Below are positions 16,917 to 25,245 of a DNA stretch of 47,358 nt, piece by piece (position 1 is the first letter of the stretch; each line of letters starts with the position of its first letter). The position numbers were made by a program, and so were the translations under genes. The stretch is from contig JAXMAF010000035.1 of NCBI GenBank assembly GCA_046350555.1, positions 1 to 47,358 on the forward strand. Direction: 5' to 3'. Origin of the DNA: JAXMAF01 sp046350555. GTDB taxonomy: Bacteria > Planctomycetota > Phycisphaerae > Phycisphaerales > SM1A02. The notes beneath the pieces are model-generated. The model was not told where the DNA came from, made no database searches, and was given only the letters and a program-made list of their open reading frames with translations.

Positions 16917-18554
16917 ATGTCCTCCCTAGACGCAACGCCAACGCCGCCCGCCACCAAGTCGATGGACGAGATCGTCGCCCTCTGTCGGCGGCGCGGCTTC
17001 ATCTTCCAGTCGTCGGAGATCTACGGCGGCATCAACGGCTTCTGGGACTACGGGCCGCTCGGCACGGAACTGAAGCGCAACCTCAGGAACGCATGGTGGA
17101 CCGACCTCGTCCACCGCGACCTCGTCGGTCCCTTCGGCGAGTCGGTCGACATCGTCGGCGTCGACTGCACCATCATCATGAACCCCAGGGTGTGGGAGGC
17201 GTCGGGGCACGTGGGCGGCTTCGCCGACCTGATGAGTACATGTCGCCGCTGCAAGAAGCTGGTCCGGAGCGACCACGTGTGGAACATGGTCGAAGAGAGC
17301 GAGTGGTACCGATCCCTCGCTGAGATGTACTCGAGGGGCGATGTCACCGGCCTGGCGCTCAAGCGCTGGGGCGAGACCAAGGGGCGCAAGCTGGCACCCA
17401 ACATGGCGATCGTGCGTGAGCCATCCATCACGATCTCCTGGCTGGCGGAGCGAATGCAAGCCGCCACGGAGCCGCAGGCGATCTCGATGCGTGAGCTCAT
17501 CCAGTACCTGGCCACCGAGCAGCTCGCGCGCGACGGGTTCCAAACGCCGTGTCCATACTGCGGCGGCGAGCTGACCGAGCCGAAGCCGTTCAACCTGATG
17601 TTCAAGACGCTCGTCGGCGCGGTCGAGGATCCCGCCAACATCGCCTATCTCCGTCCGGAGACCGCGCAAGGCATCTTCGTCAACTTCGAGAACGTCGTGA
17701 ACTCGACGCGCGTGCGCGTGCCCTTCGGCATCGCCCAGGTCGGAAAGAGCTTCCGCAACGAGGTCACCCCGCGGAACTTCACCTTCCGCTCGCGCGAGTT
17801 CGAGCAGATGGAGATGGAGTTCTTCATCCATCCCAGCCAGGCGGTCGAGTGGTATCGGTTCTGGCGCACGGAGCGCTTCCGCTGGTGGCAGTCGATCGGA
17901 CTCGCCGGCGACAACCTCCAGCTTCGCGACCACGACAAGGAGGAACTCGCCCACTATGCGAAGGAGGGCGCCGGCGTCTGCGACGTCGAATACCGCTTCC
18001 CCTTCACCGCGCCGGGGTTTGGCGAGCTCGAAGGCGTCGCGCATCGCGCCGACTTCGACCTGCGGCAGCACGCCGAGCACAGCGGCAGGCGCGACAAGAT
18101 GAAGTACTTCGACCAGGAGCGGAACGAGCGGTATTTCCCGCACGTGATCGAGCCGGCCGCGGGCGCCGACCGTGGAACGCTGGCGCTCATCTGCGAGGCG
18201 TTCACCGTCGACCCCAGCCGTCCGAGCGGCGTGTACATGAGGTTCCATCCGCGCATGGCGCCCGTGAAGGCGGGCATCTTCCCGCTGGTCAACAAGGACG
18301 GCCTCCCGGAGATCGGCGAGAGGCTCTATCGCCAGCTCCGCCGGAAGTTCGTCGTCGAATACGACGCCAAGCAGTCCATCGGCAAGCGCTACGCGCGCAT
18401 GGACGAGGCCGGCACGCCCTTCTGCATCGCCATCGACGGCCAGAGCCGCGACGACCAGAGCGTGACCGTGCGACACCGCGACACGCAGCAGCAGGAACGG
18501 ATCGGGTTGGACGCCGCGGAGCGCTACCTGTCGGACCGCATCGGCGAGGCGTGA
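16917..18554 (+). CDS. glyQS: Glycyl-tRNA synthetase, dimeric (alpha2) class II type
   Basis: 545 residues; charges tRNA-Gly with glycine in the cytoplasm. The single-chain type is recognised from RRRGFIFQSSEIYGGINGFW, WDYGPLGTELKRN, the motif 1 region VGVDCTIIMNPRVWEASGH, the zinc-ribbon-like CRRCKKL and CPYCGGEL pairs, LRPETAQGIFVNFENV, FRNEVTPRNFTFRSREFEQ (motif 2), LICEAFTVD and the C-terminal anticodon-binding domain beginning FHPRMAPVKAGIFPLV. ATG 16917 gives the usual MDEIVALCRRRGF N-terminus after a short extension. The gene is monocistronic, followed directly by a tandem repeat array. Confidence 0.97.
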   Translation: MSSLDATPTPPATKSMDEIVALCRRRGFIFQSSEIYGGINGFWDYGPLGTELKRNLRNAWWTDLVHRDLVGPFGESVDIVGVDCTIIMNPRVWEASGHVGGFADLMSTCRRCKKLVRSDHVWNMVEESEWYRSLAEMYSRGDVTGLALKRWGETKGRKLAPNMAIVREPSITISWLAERMQAATEPQAISMRELIQYLATEQLARDGFQTPCPYCGGELTEPKPFNLMFKTLVGAVEDPANIAYLRPETAQGIFVNFENVVNSTRVRVPFGIAQVGKSFRNEVTPRNFTFRSREFEQMEMEFFIHPSQAVEWYRFWRTERFRWWQSIGLAGDNLQLRDHDKEELAHYAKEGAGVCDVEYRFPFTAPGFGELEGVAHRADFDLRQHAEHSGRRDKMKYFDQERNERYFPHVIEPAAGADRGTLALICEAFTVDPSRPSGVYMRFHPRMAPVKAGIFPLVNKDGLPEIGERLYRQLRRKFVVEYDAKQSIGKRYARMDEAGTPFCIAIDGQSRDDQSVTVRHRDTQQQERIGLDAAERYLSDRIGEA

Positions 18555-18560
18555 TCGACG

Positions 18561-18840
18561 TGGCCGCGGAGGGGCGCGGAGGAGTCATTGGACGCGGAGG
18601 GCCGCGGAGGGATGCGGAGAAGGCATTGGCCGCGGAGGGCTGCGGAGGGACGCGGAGAAGGCATTGGCCGCGGAGGGCTGCGGAGGGACGCGGAGGAGGC
18701 ATTGGCCGCGGAGGGCCGCGGAGGGACGCGGAGGAGGCATTGGCCGCGGAGGGCCGCGGAGGGACGCGGAGGAGGCATTGGCCGCGGAGGGCCGCGGAGG
18801 GACGCGGAGAAGGCATTGGCCGCGGATTGCTGCGCGGCGT
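18561..18840. repeat. 38-bp tandem repeat array (about seven units)
   Basis: Starting 7 bases after the glyQS stop, GCATTGG or TCATTGG recurs at 18585, 18623, 18661, 18699, 18737, 18775 and 18813, exactly 38 bases apart. Each unit contains GCATTGGCCGCGGAGGGC followed by two further ~10-bp subrepeats of the type CGCGGAGGG. Units differ at only a few positions (GGAGAAG against GGAGGAG, GGCTG against GGCCG). A partial unit precedes the array at 18561. Frames through this region encode only repetitive Arg/Gly/Pro/Ala strings and are not genes. Confidence 0.92.
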
Positions 18841-19032
18841 GGCACCGTGACCCAGCCGCGGCTTGTCGCGATGCGCCGATGCGTCTCCCGGCGCGATGCC
18901 AATCGAGTTCCGACGGCCACTCGCGGCACCCGCCGGCGCACGGAGTTGCACGTCGCCTCGTGCCGCGAGTGGGCGGCGCGATCGCGGACAGCGTCCCATG
19001 CGCACGACGCGCGAACCTTCCTCGCCCGCGTT
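18841..19032. repeat. Hairpin module, first copy of a direct duplication
   Basis: CCACTCGCGGCAC (18917-18929) and GTGCCGCGAGTGG (18960-18972) form a perfect 13-bp stem around a 30-base loop. The module continues with GCGGCGCGATCGCGGACAGC and ends CGCGAACCTTCCTCGCCCGC. An almost identical stretch recurs about 283 bases downstream. Confidence 0.85.
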
Positions 19033-19103
19033 AGCCGCGGAGGGACGCGGAGGAGTCATTAGCCGCGGAGGGCCGCGGAGGGCCGCGGAGAAGGCATTGG
19101 CCA
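19033..19103. repeat. Second, short block of the 38-bp tandem repeat
   Basis: About two units (AGCCGCGGAGGGACGCGGAG, AGTCATTAGCCGCGGAGG, then two further CGCGGAGGGC words and AAGGCATTGG) separate the two hairpin modules. It is the same family as the array at 18561-18840. Confidence 0.85.
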
Positions 19104-19344
19104 GCGGCTGTTGCGCCGCGTCGAACCGTGATCCAGCCGGGGGCTTGCCTCCATGCGCGGAGGGGTCTCCGCGGCGCGATGCGAATTCCTTCCCGACGGC
19201 CACTCGCGGCACCCGCCGGCGCACGGAGTTGCACGTCGCCTCGTGCCGCGAGTGGGCGGCGCGATCGCGGACAGCGTGCCATGCGCGAGACGCGCGAACC
19301 TTCCTCGCCCGCGAAGCGGGCGCACCCCGCCCGCGCAGCGGGCG
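19104..19344. repeat. Hairpin module, second copy
   Basis: The stem CCACTCGCGGCAC (19200-19212) with GTGCCGCGAGTGG (19243-19255) and the flanking sequence to 19314 repeat the first module with only scattered differences. It ends at the CGCAGCGGGCG words just before the stop of the M32 carboxypeptidase gene on the minus strand, so transcripts of that gene and of glyQS run into this region from both sides. Confidence 0.85.
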
Positions 19345-20874
19345 TCACAGGCCGTACAGCGGGCGCAGCTTGCCGTCGAGATGTCGCATCAGCGGCTCTG
19401 CGGAGAGCGGCGCTCCGGTCACGTGCTGGCAGAGCTCGAGCGGTCGGTAGCGCATGCCCTGCGCGTGGATGTTCGTGTTCAGCCACTTCTTCAGCCCGTC
19501 GAACTCGCCGCGTGCGAACTGGTCGTCGAGGTCGGGCATCGCCTTCCTCGCCGCCTCGAAGAACTGGGCGCAGTAGAGGTTCCCGAGGGTGTACGTCGGG
19601 AAGTAGCCGATCGAGCCCATCGACCAGTGGATGTCCTGGAGGCAGCCGCGGCGATCGTCCGGAACGACCAGGCCGAGGTACTCCTTGTACCTTGCGTTCC
19701 ACACGCCCGGGATGTCGCCGACCGGCAGGTCGCCGCGCATGATGGCGCGCTCGATCTCGAAGCGCACCATGACGTGCAGGTTGTACGTCGCCTCGTCGGC
19801 CTCGACGCGGATGAAGCCCGGCTCGACGATGTTCGCCGACTCGTAGAGCTCCTGGAGCGTGAACGAACGCACCACCTCCGCGGAGGGCCCGTCGAAGAAC
19901 TGTGGCAGCTTCGGCATGACCCACTGCCAGAAGGGCCGGCTGCGCCCGACCTGGTTCTCCCACATGCGGCTCTGGCTCTCGTGGATTCCCAGCGAGACGG
20001 CCGAGCCCATCGGCGTTCCGATGAAGTCCTCGCGCAGCCCCTGCTCGTACATGCCGTGGCCCGCCTCGTGCATGGTCGAGCCGAGTCCGTCGTTCACGCA
20101 CGTCTCGGTGTAGCGCGTGGTCAACCGGATGTCGTTGCAATGGCTTCCGGAACAGAACGGATGGGTCGAGCGGTCGAGGCGGCCGCGCGAGAAGTCGAAG
20201 CCGATCGCCTCGGCGACGAAGCGCACGAAGCGCTCCTGCCTGTCGATGGGAAGCGCCACCTCGTTGAAGCGGTTGCTCAGCTTCCGAGAGGCGCCCATGA
20301 GGTCGGCGACGAGCCTCTGCACCCTGGCCCGCAGCGGCGTGAAGACCCGCTCGATGTGCGCCGCGGTCGCGCCGGGCTCGTATTCCTCGGCCAGGGCGTC
20401 CCACGGCTCGCCTCCCGCGGACCATCCGAAGCACTCGGCCTGCCGTCGCTTCAGGGCGACGATCTTCTCGAGCCATGGACGGAACCGTGCGAAATCCGAC
20501 GCCTTGCGCGCCTCCGCCCATTCATGCTGCGCCACGCTGGTGACCTGCGCCAGCTCCTCGACCAGCGACGACGGGACCTTCGTGGCGCGGTCGAACGCGA
20601 CGCGGATCTCGCGCACGTTCACCGCCTCGGGCCTGGTCGGATCGCCGCCGGCGACACCGTTCGATTCGCACGCCGCGAGCAGGTCGCCGATGCGGCGGTC
20701 GGTGAAGAGCGCGTGGCTGAGCTCGGCGAGCTGCGCGAGCTGCTGCGCGCGATGCGCGATGCCGCCCGGCGGCATCATCGTCTGCTGATCCCAGCCGAGG
20801 ATCGAACCGGTGGATTCGAGCAGGCGCGCGTCGCGCACGGCCTGGACGAGGTCGTTGTAGGTCGCGGTGGACAT
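19345..20874 (-). CDS. M32-family metallocarboxypeptidase (carboxypeptidase Taq type)
   Basis: 509 residues; a zinc-dependent carboxypeptidase with broad specificity, expected in the cytoplasm. The N-terminus has the family pattern LLESTGSILGWDQQTMMPPGG. The metal site is HEAGH (about residues 269-273, HEXXH), with the third ligand region GIHESQSRMWENQVGR downstream. Other family words are EGATAAHIERVF-like spacing, RSTHPFCSGSHCNDIRLTTRY and SIGYFPTYTLGNLYCAQFF. ATG at 20872-20874 starts at the conserved N-terminus. The gene follows the DUF1573-ankyrin gene on the same strand, but an intrinsic terminator lies between them, so it is probably transcribed from its own promoter. Confidence 0.95.
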   Translation of the reverse strand: MSTATYNDLVQAVRDARLLESTGSILGWDQQTMMPPGGIAHRAQQLAQLAELSHALFTDRRIGDLLAACESNGVAGGDPTRPEAVNVREIRVAFDRATKVPSSLVEELAQVTSVAQHEWAEARKASDFARFRPWLEKIVALKRRQAECFGWSAGGEPWDALAEEYEPGATAAHIERVFTPLRARVQRLVADLMGASRKLSNRFNEVALPIDRQERFVRFVAEAIGFDFSRGRLDRSTHPFCSGSHCNDIRLTTRYTETCVNDGLGSTMHEAGHGMYEQGLREDFIGTPMGSAVSLGIHESQSRMWENQVGRSRPFWQWVMPKLPQFFDGPSAEVVRSFTLQELYESANIVEPGFIRVEADEATYNLHVMVRFEIERAIMRGDLPVGDIPGVWNARYKEYLGLVVPDDRRGCLQDIHWSMGSIGYFPTYTLGNLYCAQFFEAARKAMPDLDDQFARGEFDGLKKWLNTNIHAQGMRYRPLELCQHVTGAPLSAEPLMRHLDGKLRPLYGL

Positions 20875-20888
20875 GGCATGGGATAGTA

Positions 20889-20922
20889 ACGAAAGAAAAC
20901 CGCCCGACAGGCGTCGGGCGGT
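20889..20922 (-). terminator. Intrinsic terminator of the DUF1573-ankyrin gene
   Basis: Read on the minus strand, ACCGCCCGAC, a GCCT loop and GTCGGGCGGT form a 10-bp GC-rich stem followed by TTTTCTTTCG. It starts 25 bases after the stop of the minus-strand gene ending at 20947. This is the clearest classical terminator in the window. Confidence 0.88.
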
Positions 20923-20946
20923 CCACGGAGTCATGCTACCGGCGGC

Positions 20947-22812
20947 TCACGGATTCGTCTTGGGCTGACCCGCGGCCTGTCCGGAGATCTGCTCGACGTA
21001 TGCAACGACCTGGTCCTTCGAGGCGTCGATGCGGTTCTTCGCGTAGTCCAGCAGCGTGCGACCGCTGTTGTCCTTCGCGTTGATGTCGCTCTTCGCCGCG
21101 ACGAGCAGCTTGATCTTCTCGAGCGAGCCGCTTCCGGCCGCGACGAGCAGCGCCGTGGCGCCCTTGTCGTTGTGCGAGTCGACCTTGGCGCCGCGCTCGA
21201 TCAGGATCTTGACCGTCTCGTCCTTGCCCGAGCGGACGGCCCGGATGAGCGCGTCGTCGCCATCGATGCTGTCCTTCGCGCCGGTGTCGGCCTTCGCGTC
21301 GAGCAGGACGGCGACCGACGCGGGCTCGCCGATCCCGGCGGCCCAGAGGAGCGGCGTCAGCCCGTTCACATCCGCGACGGTGACGTCGGCGCCGGCGGCG
21401 ACGAGCGCCCGGACGGTGTCGGCGTTGCCGAGGCCGGCGGCCCACAGCAGCGGCGAGCCCTTGATCTTGTCGCGGTGATTGACCTCGGCGCCGGCCTTGA
21501 GGAGCGCCTTCACCGCGTCGACCTTGCCCTTCTCGGCGGCGACGGCGAGCGCCGTCTTGCCGGTGCGGTCCTCGGCGTTGATGGCGGCGTTGTTCTTGAG
21601 CAGGAAGGCGATCGCCTCGAGCTGACCCTCGGCGGCGGCCCAGTGCAGCGCGTTGCGGCCGCTGGCGCGGTCGGCGTCGTCGAGCTTCGCACCGGCCTTG
21701 ATCGCCTCTTCCATACCGGCGAGGTCGCCCTTGCGAGCCGCGCCGACGAGCGCCGATGTTCCCGCGTCGAGCGGCTTCGGACGCTCGACCTTCGTCGCAT
21801 CGCTCTGCTTGGCCCGATCGACGGCGGTGATCTGCCGCTTGATCATGCCCGAGACGGCGGCGATCTTCGGGTGGTCGATCGAGAAGGCGACCTTGACACC
21901 GCTTCCGGCCTCCTCCCACTTCTTCCAGTCGACGTGCACGACGTGCTCGACCTTGGCGTCGTTGCTGTAGTCGGTGACGATCGCGGGATTCACGCCGATG
22001 ATCTTGAACGGCGCGCCATCGACGGCGCGAAGCGTGATCTTGCCGGACTCGGGATTGGCCGGATCGGCGGTGAGCAGCTCGGGCTCGATCGAGACGTACT
22101 CGGCCACGTGTCCCTTGATGTTCAGCACGACCGGCGGTTCACCCTCGATCTGGAAGGTGACCCGCTTGGCCAGCGAAACACCCTGCTTCGGGCCGGGCTT
22201 GAGGGTGATCGGAATCTCGACCGATCCGCCGGCCGGAATCGGATCCTTCGGCGCCGGGGCCGTCGTGCAGCCGCAACTGGGCACCACCCGGCTGATCGTG
22301 ACGGGCTTGTCGGTGATGTTGACCACCTTGATGTTGCCGGTCTTCGAGACCTCGGCCGTCATCTCGCCGAGGTCGAGCTCCGTCGGCTCGAACCGGATCA
22401 CCTTGCTCTCGGTGCTCGGATTGGCGTTGCCAAGGTCCGCGGGGTTCACCACCACGTTGCCCGGGGGACGGCTCGGCACCGGTGAGAGGTTCGGATCGAC
22501 GGGCTTGCCCTCGGTGTTCTTGTTCTGGAGCGCCTGGCGCGCCGCGAGGCGACGCTTCTCAAGCTCCTCCTTCGAGGGCACGGTCACCGAGCTGGTGATC
22601 CGATCGCCGCTGCCGGCCGGCGGGGTGACTGCCGGTGGCGTGGCCGCCGGGGGGGACGCGGCGGGCTGGCTTGGCGGCGCTGTCGGTGGCTTGGCCGCTG
22701 CGGCGAGCAGCGACTGACCGCCGAGAAGGCCGACCAGCAGCGTGGCTGCGGCGACCGAGAACCAACGATGGGTCCTGACCGAGGGGACGGTGTTTGTTCG
22801 ACCTGCGTTCAC
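20947..22812 (-). CDS. Secreted DUF1573-like domain protein with C-terminal ankyrin repeats
   Basis: 621 residues from GTG at 22810-22812, which has AGGAGG 6 bases upstream on the minus strand. The N-terminus carries a signal peptide (WFSVAAATLLVGLLGGQSLLAAAA) and a Pro/Ala-rich linker. Residues ~115-215 match the DUF1573 pattern: FEPTELDLGEMTAEVSKTGN and VPSCGCTTAPAPKDPI, an Ig-like fold. A second beta domain follows to about 330. From about residue 360 to 600 there are roughly seven to eight ankyrin repeats (GRNALHWAAAEGQLEAIAFL, GKTALAVAAEKGKVDAVKAL, NGLTPLLWAAGIGEPASVAV, KGATALLVAAGSGSLEKIKL). It probably acts outside the cytoplasmic membrane as a protein-interaction scaffold. An intrinsic terminator follows. 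Confidence 0.88.
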   Translation of the reverse strand: MNAGRTNTVPSVRTHRWFSVAAATLLVGLLGGQSLLAAAAKPPTAPPSQPAASPPAATPPAVTPPAGSGDRITSSVTVPSKEELEKRRLAARQALQNKNTEGKPVDPNLSPVPSRPPGNVVVNPADLGNANPSTESKVIRFEPTELDLGEMTAEVSKTGNIKVVNITDKPVTISRVVPSCGCTTAPAPKDPIPAGGSVEIPITLKPGPKQGVSLAKRVTFQIEGEPPVVLNIKGHVAEYVSIEPELLTADPANPESGKITLRAVDGAPFKIIGVNPAIVTDYSNDAKVEHVVHVDWKKWEEAGSGVKVAFSIDHPKIAAVSGMIKRQITAVDRAKQSDATKVERPKPLDAGTSALVGAARKGDLAGMEEAIKAGAKLDDADRASGRNALHWAAAEGQLEAIAFLLKNNAAINAEDRTGKTALAVAAEKGKVDAVKALLKAGAEVNHRDKIKGSPLLWAAGLGNADTVRALVAAGADVTVADVNGLTPLLWAAGIGEPASVAVLLDAKADTGAKDSIDGDDALIRAVRSGKDETVKILIERGAKVDSHNDKGATALLVAAGSGSLEKIKLLVAAKSDINAKDNSGRTLLDYAKNRIDASKDQVVAYVEQISGQAAGQPKTNP

Positions 22813-23139
22813 GAGAGACCTCCTGGCTTCGTCGGCGACCACCACGACCACTCGTGTGACGCCCGGGATGCGAGAACCTGTGGAATGGATGGTACTTCGA
22901 AATCGACAAAGACAACCGAGTGCCAAGCTCATACGCGTCCCAGTCGACCCTCGCGCCCCACCCAACCCAATTCCGCCGTGAGACGTCGCTGCGGGAAAGG
23001 GGGTCGAACGCATGGAGATCGGCTGGAAACCGTATAACGGGTCCGTCGAAGCCCATATTCCCGTCAATCGACAGCGGGCGCGATGGGAGCGGCGCCGCCG
23101 CGCGACGGCGGCGCTTCCCCCGCCGCGTACACTGCCTTC
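22813..23139. other. Divergent intergenic region between the ankyrin and Memo genes
   Basis: The 327 bases must contain promoters for both divergent genes. No convincing -35/-10 pair was seen. The only feature recognised is repeat element copy 3 at 22935-23033. An in-frame ATG at 23083 could extend the Memo gene by 19 residues, but that extension is GAAPPRDGG-rich and unlikely. Confidence 0.5.
22935..23033 (-). repeat. Dispersed ~98-bp inverted-repeat element, copy 3
   Basis: Reverse-oriented copy in a divergent gap. As written on the plus strand it opens GCGTCCCAGTCGACCCTCGC, continues CCCCACCCAACCCAATTCCG and closes GTCGAACGCATGGAGATCGG. Both arms and the central AATTCCGCCGTGAGACG word match copies 2, 5 and 6. 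Confidence 0.85.
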
Positions 23140-24369
23140 ATGTCACGCGACCTCGTCCTCGACGCCCTTCCCGAGCATCTGCGACGGCCCCACATCCGCG
23201 TCTTCCAGCCGCTCGCGGTGATGCACAACGAGCAGCAGGTCGTCGTGCTCCGGGATCCGATGGCGCTCGTTCCCCAGGCGATGGCCGTGCCCCCGCAGGT
23301 CGTCGGGCTCATCCAGCAGTTCCAGGGCGAACGAACGCTCGGCGAGTTCGCGGCGGCGCTCAACGCGAGCGATCCGCAGCCGCTTGTGGAGCTGGTCCGG
23401 CGGCTCGACGAGATCGGTCTCCTCTGGGGTCCGACGTTCGAGCGGCTCGAGGCGGACCTTCGGGACCGGCTCGCCACCGCCGGCGCCTTCCCGGTCGGGC
23501 AGCAGGAAGGGACCGATCACCCGGGCGCCGACGCGGTCCGCGCGGCCATCGACGAGTGGCTCTCCCAGTCCGACGATCCGGAGCTGGAGGCCCCGGCGAT
23601 CGGGATCGTCGCGCCGCACCTGGACTATCCGCGCGGCTGGCCGAACTACGCCGCCGCATACCGCTGCTTCGACGGCGCCGACGCCCCGGACCGCGTGGTG
23701 GTGCTCGGCACCAACCATTTCGGGCTTGGCGACGGCGTCGTGATGACCGAGTGGGGATTCGACACCCCGCTGGGTCGGGCGCCCACCGACCCCAGGGTGA
23801 TCGAGCGGCTGCGAAGCCGGCTCGGCGAGGGCCTCTTCAAGGACCAGCTCGATCACCATGCCGAGCATTCGATCAAGCTTCAACTTCCGTGGATCCAGCA
23901 CCGCTTCGGCGACGTCCCGGTCGTCGCGGCGCTGGTGCCCGACCCGCTCGTGCCGATGATCGCCGACGACGGACGGCGGATCGCGGTCGAGCCGTTCGTC
24001 GAGGCCCTCGACGAAGCGCTCCAGGCGACCGGCGGGCGAACGTTCTTCGTCGCCAGCGCCGACCTCAGCCACGTCGGGCCGCAGTTCGGCGAGCCGCGCG
24101 CCGTCGACGCGAACCGGAAGGTCGACGTCGAACGGCACGACCGCGACCTCATGGGCCGCTTCATGACCGCGGACGCGACGAGTTTCCTCGACCGCATGCG
24201 CGAGACGCACAACCCGACGCGCTGGTGCAGCATCGGCAACATGTACGCGACGCTCCAGCTCGCACGGCCCGCCGGCGTCGAGCTGATCGACTACCGACAG
24301 GCGTGCGACGATCAGGGCGCGTGCCTGGTGACCAGCGCGGCGATGGCGCTGCTGGGCGAGGAACGCTGA
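23140..24369 (+). CDS. Memo-family protein (AmmeMemoRadiSam system protein B-like) with extra N-terminal domain
   Basis: 409 residues. The C-terminal ~290 residues match the Memo/class III dioxygenase-like fold: IVAPHLDYPRGWPNYAAAYR (about 150), VVLGTNHFGLGDGVVMTE, DQLDHHAEHSIKLQLPWIQ, FFVASADLSHVGPQFG and ACLVTSAAMALL, with the conserved His and Cys positions seen in Memo. The N-terminal ~110 residues are additional. They contain VLRDPMALVPQAMAVPPQVV and QFQGERTLGEFAAALN and LVELVRRLDEIGLLWG, a pattern resembling PqqD-like peptide-binding winged-helix domains. Memo proteins often sit with AMMECR1 and radical SAM genes; neither is present here. dtd follows after 24 bases and is probably cotranscribed. 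Confidence 0.85.
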   Translation: MSRDLVLDALPEHLRRPHIRVFQPLAVMHNEQQVVVLRDPMALVPQAMAVPPQVVGLIQQFQGERTLGEFAAALNASDPQPLVELVRRLDEIGLLWGPTFERLEADLRDRLATAGAFPVGQQEGTDHPGADAVRAAIDEWLSQSDDPELEAPAIGIVAPHLDYPRGWPNYAAAYRCFDGADAPDRVVVLGTNHFGLGDGVVMTEWGFDTPLGRAPTDPRVIERLRSRLGEGLFKDQLDHHAEHSIKLQLPWIQHRFGDVPVVAALVPDPLVPMIADDGRRIAVEPFVEALDEALQATGGRTFFVASADLSHVGPQFGEPRAVDANRKVDVERHDRDLMGRFMTADATSFLDRMRETHNPTRWCSIGNMYATLQLARPAGVELIDYRQACDDQGACLVTSAAMALLGEER

Positions 24370-24393
24370 CGATCCCGCGCCCGGCGCGACCCC

Positions 24394-24927
24394 ATGCTCG
24401 CCGTCGTCCAACGCGTCTCGTCGGCTTCCGTCTCGGTCGATGCATCCTCGTCGCCGGGACCGGCGTCGGCTCCGGATGCGACGTCCGTCGAGGCCTCGAC
24501 CTCGCGGGCGACCGTCTCGTCGATCGGCGCTGGACTCTGCGTGCTGCTGTGCGTCGAACAGGGCGACGGCGACGACGACGCGGCGTGGATGGCGGCGAAG
24601 CTGGCGCGGCTTCGGATCTTCTCCGACGAGGCGGGCAGGATGAACCTCGCCCTCCACGACGTCGGCGGCGCCATCCTGATCGTGAGCCAGTTCACGCTCG
24701 CCGGCGACTGCTCGCGCGGCAATCGTCCCAGCTTCGTCGGCGCCGCGGCGCCCGCGGAGGGCCGGCGCCTGTACGAGCGTGCGGCGGAACTGCTGGCGCG
24801 CGACCACGGGTTGCACGTCGAGCGCGGCGTCTTCGGCGCCCACATGACCGTTTCGCTCGTCAACGAGGGCCCGGTGACCGTGATCGTCCGCAGCCCGCGC
24901 CCCGCCGGCGGAGTCCCAATGAGATAG
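24394..24927 (+). CDS. dtd: D-aminoacyl-tRNA deacylase with a Ser/Ala-rich insertion
   Basis: 177 residues against about 145-150 in the family. Dtd removes D-amino acids, and glycine mischarged on tRNA-Ala, from tRNA. The catalytic-pocket words are present: MLAVVQRVSSASVSVD at the start, VSQFTLAGD near residue 90 and NEGPVTVIV near the C-terminus with the Gly-Pro pair of the chiral filter. The extra length comes mainly from residues ~17-42 (SSSPGPASAPDATSVEASTS), a low-complexity insertion in the first beta-hairpin, which normally continues directly to a G-x-I-G turn. It starts 24 bases after the Memo-like gene, so the two are likely one transcript. A hairpin overlaps the stop codon. Confidence 0.92.
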   Translation: MLAVVQRVSSASVSVDASSSPGPASAPDATSVEASTSRATVSSIGAGLCVLLCVEQGDGDDDAAWMAAKLARLRIFSDEAGRMNLALHDVGGAILIVSQFTLAGDCSRGNRPSFVGAAAPAEGRRLYERAAELLARDHGLHVERGVFGAHMTVSLVNEGPVTVIVRSPRPAGGVPMR

Positions 24928-24954
24928 CCCGCGCGATCACGACGCGGCGGGCTA
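24925..24954 (+). terminator. Hairpin overlapping the dtd stop codon
   Basis: TAGCCCGC (24925-24932, including the TAG stop) pairs with GCGGGCTA (24947-24954) around a 14-base loop. No T-tract follows, so termination is likely but not certain. Confidence 0.55.
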
Positions 24955-24971
24955 CTCGTGGGGGTTCCGTG

Positions 24972-24996
24972 GACGGGTTCGTCGAGCGAACCCGTC
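24972..24996. other. Perfect 10-bp hairpin in the dtd/udg convergent gap
   Basis: GACGGGTTCG and CGAACCCGTC flank a TCGAG loop. Its position between convergent genes suggests an RNA-end structure. The rest of the 24955-25245 stretch holds nothing I recognise. Confidence 0.5.
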
Positions 24997-25245
24997 GATG
25001 CAGGTGTCCTGCCAAATCCGTCGTGCGTGTCTGCTCAGGCGCGATCCGCGGCGGACTCCATCGTCCCGTGCGCGAGCGTGCGGATCGGGGAAGGTTGAAG
25101 CGGCCGGCGACGATGCGGGGGCGAACGTGCAGTCGCGGGTCGAAGGTCGGTGGAGGGGAACCGACCCCCGTGCGATCTCAGATTCACCGGGCAGCGCCGC
25201 GGCCACCCTCGATACGGGACGCGGCGCGGCGCGGTTCGAAGAAAG

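Noticed and set aside
18561..18840. A CRISPR array
   Set aside because: The units are contiguous, with no unique spacers, and no cas genes are nearby.
18524..19062. Possible repeat proteins rich in RRHWPRRAAEGRGG or PPRPSAAN
   Set aside because: They come from translation of the 38-bp array in several frames; no start site or domain supports coding.
24928..25245. A tRNA or small RNA in the dtd/udg gap
   Set aside because: Short hairpins are present, but there is no cloverleaf with a T-loop GTTCRA motif and no conserved RNA pattern.
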